From: an uncultured Bacteroidales bacterium
GTDB taxonomy: Bacteria; Bacteroidota; Bacteroidia; Bacteroidales; Paludibacteraceae
Direction of reading: 5' to 3'
DNA length: 64,000 bases
Assembly (NCBI GenBank): GCA_900316845.1
Contig: ONEG01000014.1
Coordinates: forward strand, 1 to 64,000
How positions within the stretch are numbered: the first letter of the stretch is position 1; each line of letters begins with the position of its first letter. Positions 25,076-33,228 of this stretch are shown piece by piece. Below the pieces are notes generated by a model. The model was not told the DNA's origin, did no database searches, and saw only the letters and a list, made by a program, of their open reading frames with translations. Made by a program: the position numbers and the translations under genes.

Positions 25076-26602
25076 ATGACTGAAAACTATCTCAACATCC
25101 TTGCGGAAACCATCCGCGCTAACTGGGACCAACCCGCTCTCACGGACTTCTATCTCACGGAGGACGGTTCTGCCCAAGATACCTCCCGTGGCAACCACTA
25201 TACCTACGGCGAGATGTACGCAGAAATCTGCCGCGTAGCGGATTTGCTGACCTCTCTTGGTCTGCAGAAAGGCGATCATATTGCCATCTGTGGCGCTAAC
25301 TCCGCCCATTGGGTCATCGCCTATCTCGCTATCGCTAAGATGCAGGGCGTGTCGGTGTTGGTAATGCATTCGCTTACGCCTGAGCAGAAGGCACAGTTGT
25401 TGTGCTTCTCTGATTCAAAGGCGATAATCGTTGACTACGAGTTGTGGCAAGAGATGCAACTTCCTCAACTTCAGCATGTAATAGCCATGAACGATTGGAC
25501 AATATTGTCCTCTGCCCAAAATCATGAGCAAGGCAAAAATGCAACCACTGATAGAGAAAGTGTCACCATATTACAATGCTCTCAGGATGAATTACAGACT
25601 ATCTGTTTTACATCCGGTTCTACAGGAAGACCGAAAGGTGTCATGCTATCGTATAGAAATGTAAGCGCTTCGTCTCAAGGGGTTGCAGATGCTTGCGTGT
25701 TGCATGCTAACAAAAGAGCGGTGTCTTTCTTGCCATTGTCCCATGCCTATGTACTAGGAGGACAAGTATTAACTCCTCTTTCACATGGAGCATGCGTGTA
25801 CTCGTTATGCGGCGTGTCATCTCCTGATTTTATGTTTGCCGCTATAGCGATGATTCAACCCTATGCAGTATTCCTTGTTCCAATGCTTGTAGCCAAATTA
25901 GGCGATGAGAGATATCGTGCATTACTGCCGATATTACTGAAATCATTGGAATACATGGTGATCGGTGGTGCAGATTTTCCTATTCAGACAGAAAAAGCCT
26001 TAGCTGCTATGCGTGTACCTATTGCACCTGGGTATGGTGTAACCGAAACAGCGGCCTTAATCAGTTTATCTCCGTTCTCTCAACATCGATTAGGCGCATC
26101 TGGTCGTGTCATATCCACGCTTCAATGCCGCATCTCTCCTGCCGGCGAGATCCTCGTCAAAGGCGAGAACGTCATGCTCGGTTATTACAAAGACCCCGAA
26201 GCAACCGCCAGGAAGATTGACTCCGACGGCTGGCTTCATACCGGCGACAAAGGTCACTTGGACGAAGATGGCTATCTCTACGTAGAAGGTCGCCTCGAAC
26301 AGGACATCATCGTCCTCCCGAACGGCGAGAATATCCGCCCGGACAATATCGAATCCCTCATCAACGCCCTGCCCGAAGTGAAAGAGTCGATAGTGTTGGC
26401 ACGGAAAGGAAATTTGGTTGCGATAGTGGTGCTCAAGAAATCTTCTCCCTCTCTTGAGGAGAGGGCTGTGGTGAGGTTGTCCATCCTCCGCGCCGTCAAT
26501 CCGCAACTCCCGCTCTTCTCCCAGCTCTACGACGTCGAGATCACCGACGTTCCGCTCCAGCGCACCGAGAAACAAACGATAAAAAGATATCTCTATAAGT
26601 GA
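25076..26602 (+). CDS. AMP-forming acyl/aminoacyl ligase
   Basis: The 508-residue protein has the ANL-superfamily motifs: FTSGSTGRPKGVML (P-loop), GYGVTETAAL, GWLHTGDKGHLDEDGYLYVEGR and the C-terminal lysine region RTEKQTIKR. It would activate a carboxylate as adenylate and pass it to the ACP encoded just upstream. The substrate cannot be read from the sequence. By eye, the segment at about 25,400-26,090 is clearly more AT-rich in codon use than both ends, suggesting a recombined central part. The stop codon (26600-26602) lies in the following heptad array. Confidence 0.85.
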   Translation: MTENYLNILAETIRANWDQPALTDFYLTEDGSAQDTSRGNHYTYGEMYAEICRVADLLTSLGLQKGDHIAICGANSAHWVIAYLAIAKMQGVSVLVMHSLTPEQKAQLLCFSDSKAIIVDYELWQEMQLPQLQHVIAMNDWTILSSAQNHEQGKNATTDRESVTILQCSQDELQTICFTSGSTGRPKGVMLSYRNVSASSQGVADACVLHANKRAVSFLPLSHAYVLGGQVLTPLSHGACVYSLCGVSSPDFMFAAIAMIQPYAVFLVPMLVAKLGDERYRALLPILLKSLEYMVIGGADFPIQTEKALAAMRVPIAPGYGVTETAALISLSPFSQHRLGASGRVISTLQCRISPAGEILVKGENVMLGYYKDPEATARKIDSDGWLHTGDKGHLDEDGYLYVEGRLEQDIIVLPNGENIRPDNIESLINALPEVKESIVLARKGNLVAIVVLKKSSPSLEERAVVRLSILRAVNPQLPLFSQLYDVEITDVPLQRTEKQTIKRYLYK

Positions 26603-26654
26603 TCAGTGATCAGTAATTAGTAATCAGCAATTAGTAATCAGTAGTCAGTATGAA
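26599..26654 (+). repeat. GTAATCA heptad array ending in a start codon
   Basis: GTGATCA x2, GTAATTA, GTAATCA, GCAATTA, GTAATCA, GTAGTCA, then GTATGAA carrying the ATG at 26650. It joins the stop of the ligase to the start of the four-helix-bundle gene. Confidence 0.97.
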
Positions 26655-27009
26655 AGATTTTAAGACACAGGCGATATGGCAGCGAAGTCATAAATTAACT
26701 TTGGACATATATAGAGCAACACAGAATTTCCCTAAAGAGGAGATGTATGGGTTGACATCTCAGATCCGTCGTGCTGTATCCTCAATACCAACAAATATAG
26801 CAGAAGGTTGTGGAAGGCGAACAAATGCAGAGTTATCCAACTTTCTAAATATAGCATCTGGTTCAGCCTCAGAAGTAGAATATGAGATTATATTAGCGCG
26901 AGAAGTGGGGTATATAACTAAAGAGCAATGCGAGTTATGGACTAATGAAATAGGAGAGATTCGTAGTATGATTGCCGCATACATGAAAAAACTGAAAACT
27001 GCCAACTGA
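26650..27009 (+). CDS. Four-helix-bundle (S23-type) protein
   Basis: The 119-residue product has the family signature: DFKTQAIWQRSHKLTLDIY, PKEEMYGLTSQIRRAVSSIP, NIAEGCGRR and LNIASGSASEVEYEI. Such proteins were first found in 23S rRNA intervening sequences and are related to the Avd protein of diversity-generating retroelements; as stand-alone genes their role is unknown. Both ends are inside heptad arrays: the start in GTAATCA-type units and the last residues (LKTAN) plus stop in ACTGAAA-type units. This layout suggests a cassette acquired or bounded by the repeats. No reverse transcriptase or variable repeat is nearby. Confidence 0.85.
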   Translation: MKDFKTQAIWQRSHKLTLDIYRATQNFPKEEMYGLTSQIRRAVSSIPTNIAEGCGRRTNAELSNFLNIASGSASEVEYEIILAREVGYITKEQCELWTNEIGEIRSMIAAYMKKLKTAN

Positions 27010-27116
27010 ATACTGAATACTGAAAACTGAATACTGAATACTGAAAACTGAAAACTGAAAACTGAAAACTGAAAACTGAAAACTGAAATCTGAAAACAGA
27101 ATGCTGATAACTGATA
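26991..27116 (+). repeat. Long ACTGAAA/ACTGAAT heptad array
   Basis: About 18 units in perfect 7-nt phase: ACTGAAA, ACTGCCA, ACTGAAT, ACTGAAT, ACTGAAA, ACTGAAT, ACTGAAT, then seven ACTGAAA, and decayed TCTGAAA, ACAGAAT, GCTGATA, ACTGATA. It provides the stop of the four-helix-bundle gene and the start (27101) and first codons of the DUF3737 gene. Confidence 0.97.
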
Positions 27117-27877
27117 CCTTTTTCTCCGGCGAGCGCCCCTTATACGCCTCCCGCGATCTCCAACTCTCCCGCATCACCATCGGCGAAGGCGAGTCGGGAC
27201 TCAAAGAGTCTCGCCATATCCTCGCTGAAAACTGCCGTTTCGAGGGCATGTACGTCATCTGGGAGTGCGAGGACGTCACCTGCCGCAACTGCTATTTTGC
27301 ACCTTCGGACCGAGCTCCGCTTTGGTACTGCCGCGATCTCCGTCTCTTTGATTGCCTCATCGATGCGCCCAAAGTCTTCCGTGAGATAGACCGCCTGACC
27401 CTCGAGCGAATCAAGATAACCGATGGCGCGGAAGCCTTCTGGTACTGCCGCTCCGGTAAGATCTCCGACCTCCATATCGAGCAGGCTACGTACGCCTTTA
27501 TGCATTCCGACAAATTACAAATTACAAATTTACAATTACAAGGCAAGTACATCTTCCAGTACGCCCGTAACCTCGAGATCCATAACGCCGTCCTCGATAC
27601 CAAAGACGCTTTCTGGAACAGCGAGAACTGCACTATCTACGACTCCGAAATCAAAGGAGAATACCTCGGCTGGTACTCCCGGAACCTCCGTCTCGTCCGC
27701 TGCCGCATCGCCGGTACGCAACCGCTTTGCTATGCCGAGAACCTCGTTCTCGAAGATTGCTCTTTTGCGCCGGACGCCGACCGCGCCTTCGAGAAATCCT
27801 CCGTCCGTGCAACCATCCTCGGCGACATCACCTCCATCGTCGATCCCCTCCCCGGCTCGCTAATCGAAAATCGCTAA
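27101..27877 (+). CDS. DUF3737 family protein, right-handed beta-helix
   Basis: The 258-residue protein shows repeating short strands with Cys/Asn ladders (ENCRFEGMYVIWECEDV, LRLFDCLIDA, LVLEDCSFAPDADRAF), typical of DUF3737 and pectate-lyase-like solenoids. No signal peptide is present, so it is probably cytoplasmic. Its position after ACP and ligase genes suggests a part in the same pathway, but no reaction can be named. A heptad insertion at 27510-27541 gives KLQITNLQLQGK within one coil. The C-terminus LIENR is encoded by heptads also found at the end of the decarboxylase-like gene. Confidence 0.8.
   Translation: MLITDTFFSGERPLYASRDLQLSRITIGEGESGLKESRHILAENCRFEGMYVIWECEDVTCRNCYFAPSDRAPLWYCRDLRLFDCLIDAPKVFREIDRLTLERIKITDGAEAFWYCRSGKISDLHIEQATYAFMHSDKLQITNLQLQGKYIFQYARNLEIHNAVLDTKDAFWNSENCTIYDSEIKGEYLGWYSRNLRLVRCRIAGTQPLCYAENLVLEDCSFAPDADRAFEKSSVRATILGDITSIVDPLPGSLIENR
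27510..27541 (+). repeat. In-frame ACAAATT heptads in the DUF3737 gene
   Basis: ACAAATT x3 then T, ACAATT, ACAA. The unit has no stop codon in any frame. Confidence 0.9.
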
Positions 27878-27887
27878 TCCCTAACCC
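27860..27887 (+). repeat. CTAATCG heptads at the DUF3737 stop codon
   Basis: CTAATCG, AAAATCG, CTAATCC, CTAACCC. The first three units are identical to 23238-23258. Confidence 0.95.
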
Positions 27888-27888
27888 C

Positions 27889-29055
27889 ATGCTCCTCTCC
27901 GACCACATCTTCTCCCCTTCCATGCGCTACGAATCGCATAGCCTCTATATCTCCCGCGCCGACGGTGAGGATGAGTTCGTCTTCGGCGGGTTCCTCGGTG
28001 CTGCCCTTGCGGCGGTCTTCCTCGTCGATACGCCCGAAGGCGACGCCCGCGGCATCCGCTTCTATACGGACGACGAGAAAGAGGCCCTCTTCGACCTTTA
28101 CGACCGCGAGGTCCTGCGTGACGACTGGGGCTATCTCTCTGCCGAAATCGACCAACTGCGCGATAACTACGTCCAGTTTATCGATGACCGGAACAGCCTC
28201 ATCGATCTATTCCCCAATAGACGTCTCCTCACCCTCGTGATGGAGCTGCTGACGACCTACATGCGCCGGCTGGTGCTGGAGCCTTTCGGGGAACATATAT
28301 GGGAGGCCATGCCCTGGAAAATGCCTTTCGCCCAATGGCTCATTGACGCCGCACGCGTGGAGACACGCCGCCAGCGTTTGCTCCAAACCGATTGGACCGA
28401 TATCCCGACTGTCATCCAACTCGCAGATATACCCGATGAGACGGAAGAACCTACTTTCTTTTTTGAGGGCGAGAAAGCCGCCGACATCATGCAGCGGTAC
28501 CTCCAATGGCTCTCCGACGAATATGTGGCGATGAAGCAGGGAATACCCGGCTCCAAAATCACCTCCGCCGACCGCAAGTTTATCTTCTCCCAGGAGTCCG
28601 ACTGGGTGTTTTTGTCCGATGAGATTGACCAATTATCGGCCTCCGAAAAGGAAGATTGGCTCCAATGGCAAAAAGAGTGGAACCTTTTCCTCTCCGACCG
28701 TCTCCTGCCCCAAAGGGAGATCCGTTTCTGGGCGGATGATGTGCCTAAAGAGGCGCAGGAACATCTCCTCTACCATCTCCAACTCCAGGAGCAACACCCT
28801 GCCCGTTTCCGCGATCTCACCGCCGCCGTCTATGCCATGCGACAACTCGGCTACATCCGCCGCAAATGCTCTGATTCCGACATGCGACAATGGCTCAGCG
28901 AGCATCTCAAACTCGATTATACTGAGCGCAACAACGCCTCGCAGTTCCGGCGCGCCATGCGCGCACATGGACGTTACACACCGGAAGTGCGGGACGAAGT
29001 CATTGCCCTCGAGTCTATGGGGTATTTCCGCTTTCAAGCTCACGCAGAAGAATAA
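27889..29055 (+). CDS. Hypothetical protein, 388 residues
   Basis: The ATG at 27889 follows directly after the heptad array that ends the DUF3737 gene. The product starts MLLSDHIFSPSMRYES and is acidic and helical, with several Trp-rich stretches (DWGYLSAEIDQL, MPWKMPFAQWL, EDWLQWQKEWNLFL). It has no signal peptide, membrane segment or enzyme motif that I recognise. The C-terminal part (MRQLGYIRRKCSDSDMRQWL) resembles a helix-rich nucleic-acid or protein-interaction domain, but this is only an impression. Codon use matches its neighbours. It overlaps the convergent next gene by 41 nt. Confidence 0.7.
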   Translation: MLLSDHIFSPSMRYESHSLYISRADGEDEFVFGGFLGAALAAVFLVDTPEGDARGIRFYTDDEKEALFDLYDREVLRDDWGYLSAEIDQLRDNYVQFIDDRNSLIDLFPNRRLLTLVMELLTTYMRRLVLEPFGEHIWEAMPWKMPFAQWLIDAARVETRRQRLLQTDWTDIPTVIQLADIPDETEEPTFFFEGEKAADIMQRYLQWLSDEYVAMKQGIPGSKITSADRKFIFSQESDWVFLSDEIDQLSASEKEDWLQWQKEWNLFLSDRLLPQREIRFWADDVPKEAQEHLLYHLQLQEQHPARFRDLTAAVYAMRQLGYIRRKCSDSDMRQWLSEHLKLDYTERNNASQFRRAMRAHGRYTPEVRDEVIALESMGYFRFQAHAEE

Positions 29056-29416
29056 CCCGCACAAAATTCGGAAACATCGTCACCTGCTTGGGATCCAATA
29101 AAGGATCCGGCTGACCTTTCAACTGCGCATTCCATCGTGCGCGTAACTCCCCGTATCTCGGGTGCGATTTATCCTTGATAATCACACTCGCACCACGACA
29201 GGCTTCCTTCCATTTCTGTGCCTGGATCTCCTCTGCGCCTCGCTTGGGATGACGCTTGTAATCGCGTTTCTCCTTAAAATAAATCTCCTGAGGACCATAT
29301 TTGATGATGGTCCCGTCATCTGCTCGGTATTCTTTCAAGCGCGTTACCACTTCCGAGTCGCGTTTCAATTTGCCGCGCAGCAAATCAATGCCTACGCTTA
29401 GTTTTGCTTGTGCCAT
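29015..29416 (-). CDS. Conserved Bacteroidales-type hypothetical protein, 133 residues
   Basis: The product begins MAQAKLSVGIDLLRGKLKRDSEVV and has a basic central part (KEKRDYKRHPKRGAEE) and a hydrophobic C-terminus (FPNFVRVILLRELE). I recall this as a common small Bacteroidales family of unknown function often near mobile or phage-like genes. The partial gene at 2-379 has a similar order of segments. The 3' end overlaps the convergent gene at 27889-29055. Confidence 0.65.
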   Translation of the reverse strand: MAQAKLSVGIDLLRGKLKRDSEVVTRLKEYRADDGTIIKYGPQEIYFKEKRDYKRHPKRGAEEIQAQKWKEACRGASVIIKDKSHPRYGELRARWNAQLKGQPDPLLDPKQVTMFPNFVRVILLRELESGNTP

Positions 29417-29658
29417 ATTTGCTTACAATCGTTAGTTATAATTTAGTAATAAGTTTGATATTTGTTGGATATTTGTTCGATATCATCGGTACGACTACCT
29501 AACATCCACCTGACATCCTCCTGCGCGTCGTCCATTAGGTCGGATGTCATCCGACAATAATTTTCGTCCTGTCGCTATGTCGCTTTGTCGCTTTCTGTGT
29601 AATCTACTGTTTTTCTGCTAATTACATCCGCGTTCAAAAGCGACATAGCGACATAGCG
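29417..29658 (-). other. Repeat-rich spacer with inverted repeats
   Basis: No gene is seen. GATATTTGTTG is repeated at 29457-29467 and 29468-29478 (11-nt period), and ACATCCACCTG/ACATCCTCCTG at 29502-29523. A perfect hairpin GTCGGAT 29539-29545 with ATCCGAC 29549-29555 is followed by an AT-rich stretch. GTCGCTAT/GTCGCTTT octamers at about 29570-29594 are inverted relative to GCGACATA octamers at about 29639-29654, which could form the terminator of the DUF3987 gene. Confidence 0.6.
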
Positions 29659-30987
29659 TCACGCTACTTTTCGATATTGACCATGATTGGTCTTTTCTAC
29701 AAGCCCGTTTTCTATCCAACTTTGGTTCCATCGTTCTATTGTGCGTTTGGATATGCCTTGACGTTTTGCTTCTTCGGCTAAATCGCCGTGGTTGTACTCC
29801 GCCTTCAGCTGCTCAAAAACCACCTTCCTCTGATCGATCGGCTTGATCTCCGGCACGCACTCCTGCGCATCTCCGTCGATGAGGCGATATGCGGCAGCCA
29901 AGTGGAGTAGGAGACGGTTCCCGATCATCTCTGCCGTCTCATAATCTTGGTCGCTACAATAGAGCGTATCGACCATGTATGGTCGATTGTTGTCTCCGCC
30001 CGCTTCGTCCATTATGCCGGATGGTATCCGGCTGTCTGTATGTTCGTTTCCCCGCATTGTATGCTGGTTTTCTCCCCCTCTCATCGCGCTTAGTACCATC
30101 GCTATCCGCTCGATCTGTACCGCCATACGCACTACCGCCGAATGGAAGTTATCGCCGAGGAGCCCGATCAGCGTCCCGTACTCCGTCTCCAGATGTTCGC
30201 CCAGCCGCTCTTTCTGCGCCTCCGTCAGGCTCCATTCCTGCTCGCCGCCTTCCATCAGCCGCTCGTACGTCCGCAGCAACCGCTGACCGACGATCTTCGG
30301 GACCGCGCTCTGACCGCCTTTCGAACTCACATACCGTTTGTCAAACGGATTCGTCCCGCGAATCACCACCGTCAGCAAACGGCTGAAATAACCGTTCTCC
30401 ACGCTCGGAACCAGCGCTTTGTACTGCCCGAAAGTACCTGTCAGCAGCATACTCAGCCTCGGATTTCTAATCTCCGACGCACCTTTGACGCGGTTCCTGC
30501 TGATTGTCTCGTGCTCCGCCGCTTTGCGAAGAGCCGTGTTGTAATTCGCAGCCGCGTTCCTCCAAATGTCCGTGATGACGCTTCCTTCGCTCTCATGCAT
30601 GTACCCGCAACCGCCTTGTTCCTCCAACGCCTTGTACCACGCCGCTAAAGTACTGTCGCCCGCAATCAACATCGGATACTGCTCGTCAATCACCCGCACC
30701 ATCTCCAGCGCCTGATTGGCAATACCCTTACCGCTCGCAGCGGCAGCCAAAATGAAACATTGCAGGTTCGCGTAGTACTTCTTCCCCGTCGGTCCATAAT
30801 GAAAATACAAATTAGGTACGCACGCGCTCGCAGCCGCAAGCGTCGCCATCAGGATAATATCCTGCTCTTCCTGCGTCGCAGCCAACGAAAGCATCTCTTG
30901 TACACTCTCAGGAAGTTTCTGCATGTCGAGATGTTCAACGATGCGGAGGTCTTCCTGTCCCTCCCTCAAGTTAAGGTCTTTAATCAT
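29659..30987 (-). CDS. DUF3987 domain protein (primase/helicase-like ATPase)
   Basis: The 442-residue protein matches DUF3987: an ATPase-like start (ILMATLAAASACVPN, YANLQCFILAAAASGKGIANQ with a Walker-A-like AAASGKG), ESEGSVITDIWRN, LLTGTFGQYKALV and GYFSRLL. The C-terminus (LAEEAKRQGISKRTIERWNQ) is a winged-helix domain. Related Bacteroidales proteins occur with VirE-N and mobile or capsule-linked modules; their function is not settled. No VirE-N partner is visible here. Upstream on this strand lies a long AT-rich spacer. Confidence 0.72.
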   Translation of the reverse strand: MIKDLNLREGQEDLRIVEHLDMQKLPESVQEMLSLAATQEEQDIILMATLAAASACVPNLYFHYGPTGKKYYANLQCFILAAAASGKGIANQALEMVRVIDEQYPMLIAGDSTLAAWYKALEEQGGCGYMHESEGSVITDIWRNAAANYNTALRKAAEHETISRNRVKGASEIRNPRLSMLLTGTFGQYKALVPSVENGYFSRLLTVVIRGTNPFDKRYVSSKGGQSAVPKIVGQRLLRTYERLMEGGEQEWSLTEAQKERLGEHLETEYGTLIGLLGDNFHSAVVRMAVQIERIAMVLSAMRGGENQHTMRGNEHTDSRIPSGIMDEAGGDNNRPYMVDTLYCSDQDYETAEMIGNRLLLHLAAAYRLIDGDAQECVPEIKPIDQRKVVFEQLKAEYNHGDLAEEAKRQGISKRTIERWNQSWIENGLVEKTNHGQYRKVA

Positions 30988-31367
30988 AATGTTAAGTTGT
31001 TTTTAAAGAGTTTTGTTATATATTATAGCATTACTGCTAATTTTCGATATTTTTCTTGTTTTTTTGATTATAAAAATATGATTTCGTCCCCCCGCAAAAT
31101 GATAAAATTTAATTGGTTAATAATAATCATGACGTGAATCAACAAAGTGTTCGCGGCATGAAGAGGAGGAATTGAGACAATTATACGAGTTACGGAGTAA
31201 CGATGTCATTGATCTCCAATTCCGACGACAAATATAAGTAACCCCGCAACCTCTTTCGCTATCTCCCTGTCTCTCTGTTTTATCCCATGCAACAGCTAAA
31301 TACCATCTATCCATTTGTATTTCAGCCTCTTACAAAAACCTATTTCCCCGCTGTCTCTTTTTTACCC
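30988..31367. other. AT-rich spacer with a possible gene remnant
   Basis: No complete gene is supported. A start-less open stretch at 31133-31237 (RHEEEELRQLYELRSNDV before a TAA) looks protein-like and may be the tail of a decayed gene. Otherwise the region is low-complexity AT-rich DNA. Confidence 0.4.
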
Positions 31368-31602
31368 CTCACCCCTAAGTGCTGAACGATTACTGCTACG
31401 TTCCACATCGCAGTTTTCGGCTGTTTTCTTGAAGGAATCCGGATGGAGCGAGAATCGCTACTGCCAAGCAGAAAGAAGACCTATCACGCAGGGTTGCGGG
31501 TTAGCAACCGGGATTCCGCGTTTTCTAAGAGCGCAGCGAGTTTTCGATTAAATATTAAAAATAAATTTGCATATCTCAAAAAAAAGCAGTACCTTTGCAC
31601 CG
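31368..31602 (+). repeat. Long direct repeat, copy 1, upstream of the second hipBA
   Basis: Block A (31368-31466, 99 nt) is identical to 33229-33327. Block B (31505-31602) matches 33328-33424 with one substitution and one A fewer in copy 2. Between the blocks copy 1 has 38 extra nt. Block B includes the complete promoter. Confidence 0.95.
31566..31597 (+). promoter_or_regulatory. Promoter for the second hipBA pair
   Basis: TTTG 31566-31569 and TACCTTTG 31590-31597, with spacer A-tract and GCAG. It lies in the direct repeat, so an almost identical promoter also stands after the operon. Confidence 0.85.
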
Positions 31603-31668
31603 GATTTTAAAATATCATAAAATATAGCAGAGTTATTATACTACTTTATTATAAGATAGATTACGAAT

Positions 31669-31986
31669 ATGTCAAAGAGTACACTTGGGAATAATTTACC
31701 GCGCAGAGCGGAGCGCAACTTACAGATAGTAGGTGAACAAATCCGCCTGGCGCGTTTGCGCCGGGATCTGAGTATCGCGCAGATAGCGGAGCGGGCGAGT
31801 TGCAGCGAGTTGACTGTCATGCGCGTGGAGAAAGGCACCCCGACGGTGGCTATCGGTATATACTTGCGTATCCTGTTCGCGCTTGGGTTGGATGAGAGTA
31901 TCTTGTTCCTTGCCAAAGATGACGAGATGGGACGCACGTTGCAGGATCTGGATTTGAAACATCGCCAAAGAGCATCTAAGAAATGA
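31669..31986 (+). CDS. HipB-like XRE-family antitoxin/regulator (second pair)
   Basis: The 105-residue product has a helix-turn-helix at about residues 22-75 (GEQIRLARLRRDLSIAQIAE, ASCSELTVMRVEKG). It differs clearly from the HipB-like protein at 23389, so the two pairs are not recent copies. It overlaps hipA by ATGA. Confidence 0.82.
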   Translation: MSKSTLGNNLPRRAERNLQIVGEQIRLARLRRDLSIAQIAERASCSELTVMRVEKGTPTVAIGIYLRILFALGLDESILFLAKDDEMGRTLQDLDLKHRQRASKK

Positions 31987-33218
31987 AGCACATACAAATC
32001 AATATGGACGCCAAGGGGCTCTCTCCGGCAAGGCCGGTAGGTACGCTTGGCTACGATACGATACGCGGCAATGCAGCGTACCAATGGGAGTACGATGCAC
32101 AATGGCTGCATGATTACCGCCAGGTTCGGCTTAGCGGTGATTTGCAGAACGCAGGCGGATCGCAATATGGGACGGGACGTTTGTTTGGTTTTCTGCAGGA
32201 TGCCATGCCGGACAGATGGGGCAGGAGGCTAATCGATAAACGCGAGCGACTATTGGCATCGCAAGAAGGACGACCCGTTCGGCATCTGACGGATGTCGAT
32301 TACCTCACGCAGATCGATGACACAACCCGTATGGGCGCTTTACGCTTACGCAAAGGCGAGCAATTAGTAGGAACGCGCTTTGCGAATACCCCGGTGCCTC
32401 CTCTGGCGCATCTTCGTGAGTTCGTGGATATGGCGCAGGAGTATGAACGGCAGGATGAACAAGGCGGTGCGGTGCGTGAGGAATGGTTGCTGAACTTATA
32501 CAAGCAAGGTTCTTCTCTGGGAGGAGCTCGTCCGAAAGCGAACGTGCGAGATACAGATGGTTCTTTATGGATAGCCAAGATACCTTCCGTTCACGACGAT
32601 TATGATGTAGCATTATGGGAGTTTTGGGCGCATCAGATGGCGAAGTCAGCAGGCATCGAAGTGCCTCAGATGCAGTTGTTGACGCTACCGGGGCAGAAGT
32701 ATCACACCCTGTTATCTAAGCGATTTGACAGAGATGGCGAGCAACGCGTTCATTTCGCGTCCGCGATGACGCTTTGCGGACTGCAAGACGGAGCAGATGC
32801 TACGACCGGGAATGGTTATCTGGATATTGTCGATGTGATTGTCGGGAATGCAGGATTTGTAGATCCGCAGGGTGAGCTGGAGCAGTTATACCGGCGTGTG
32901 GCGTTCTCTATATGTATTCATAACCACGATGATCATTTTCGTAACCACGGCTTCTTGCTAACGGAGAAGGGGTGGGTGTGGTCTCCTGCTTATGACCTTA
33001 ACCCGTCCGATTTCGATACGCAGAGTTTGCTTATCTCGCGCGATAGTAATGAATCCTCGTTAGAGGTGTTGTTAGCAGCCACAGGAGACTATATGCTGAG
33101 TCCTTCCCAGGCAGAGCTGATTATCAACGAGGTACGTGCAGCGATGGCCAATGCCCGCCCGGTAGCCCGCCGTTGCGGCATCTCCGATAGCGAAATGGAG
33201 CGCTTTTTTTACCTCTAA
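31983..33218 (+). CDS. HipA-family serine/threonine kinase toxin (second pair)
   Basis: The 411-residue product carries FGFLQDAMPDRWGRRL in the N-terminal HipA domain, a glycine loop GSSLGGARPKANV, the catalytic NHDDHFRNHGF and AYDLNP. It is a divergent HipA, with about the size of the E. coli toxin. The pair sits between two near-identical 197-nt direct repeats, which makes it look like a cassette that can be deleted or multiplied by recombination. The target protein is unknown. Confidence 0.85.
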   Translation: MKHIQINMDAKGLSPARPVGTLGYDTIRGNAAYQWEYDAQWLHDYRQVRLSGDLQNAGGSQYGTGRLFGFLQDAMPDRWGRRLIDKRERLLASQEGRPVRHLTDVDYLTQIDDTTRMGALRLRKGEQLVGTRFANTPVPPLAHLREFVDMAQEYERQDEQGGAVREEWLLNLYKQGSSLGGARPKANVRDTDGSLWIAKIPSVHDDYDVALWEFWAHQMAKSAGIEVPQMQLLTLPGQKYHTLLSKRFDRDGEQRVHFASAMTLCGLQDGADATTGNGYLDIVDVIVGNAGFVDPQGELEQLYRRVAFSICIHNHDDHFRNHGFLLTEKGWVWSPAYDLNPSDFDTQSLLISRDSNESSLEVLLAATGDYMLSPSQAELIINEVRAAMANARPVARRCGISDSEMERFFYL

Positions 33219-33228
33219 ACCCTCACCT

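Noticed and set aside
26650..27009. Diversity-generating retroelement
   Set aside because: The four-helix-bundle protein is related to Avd, but no reverse transcriptase and no template/variable repeat pair is visible.
31133..31237. Possible remnant coding stretch (ELRQLYELRSNDV)
   Set aside because: No start, no recognisable family and only 34 codons; noted under the spacer but not called a gene.
31669..33218. Recent duplication of the first hipBA
   Set aside because: The two HipA and HipB proteins differ along their whole length, including loop and N-terminal sequences.
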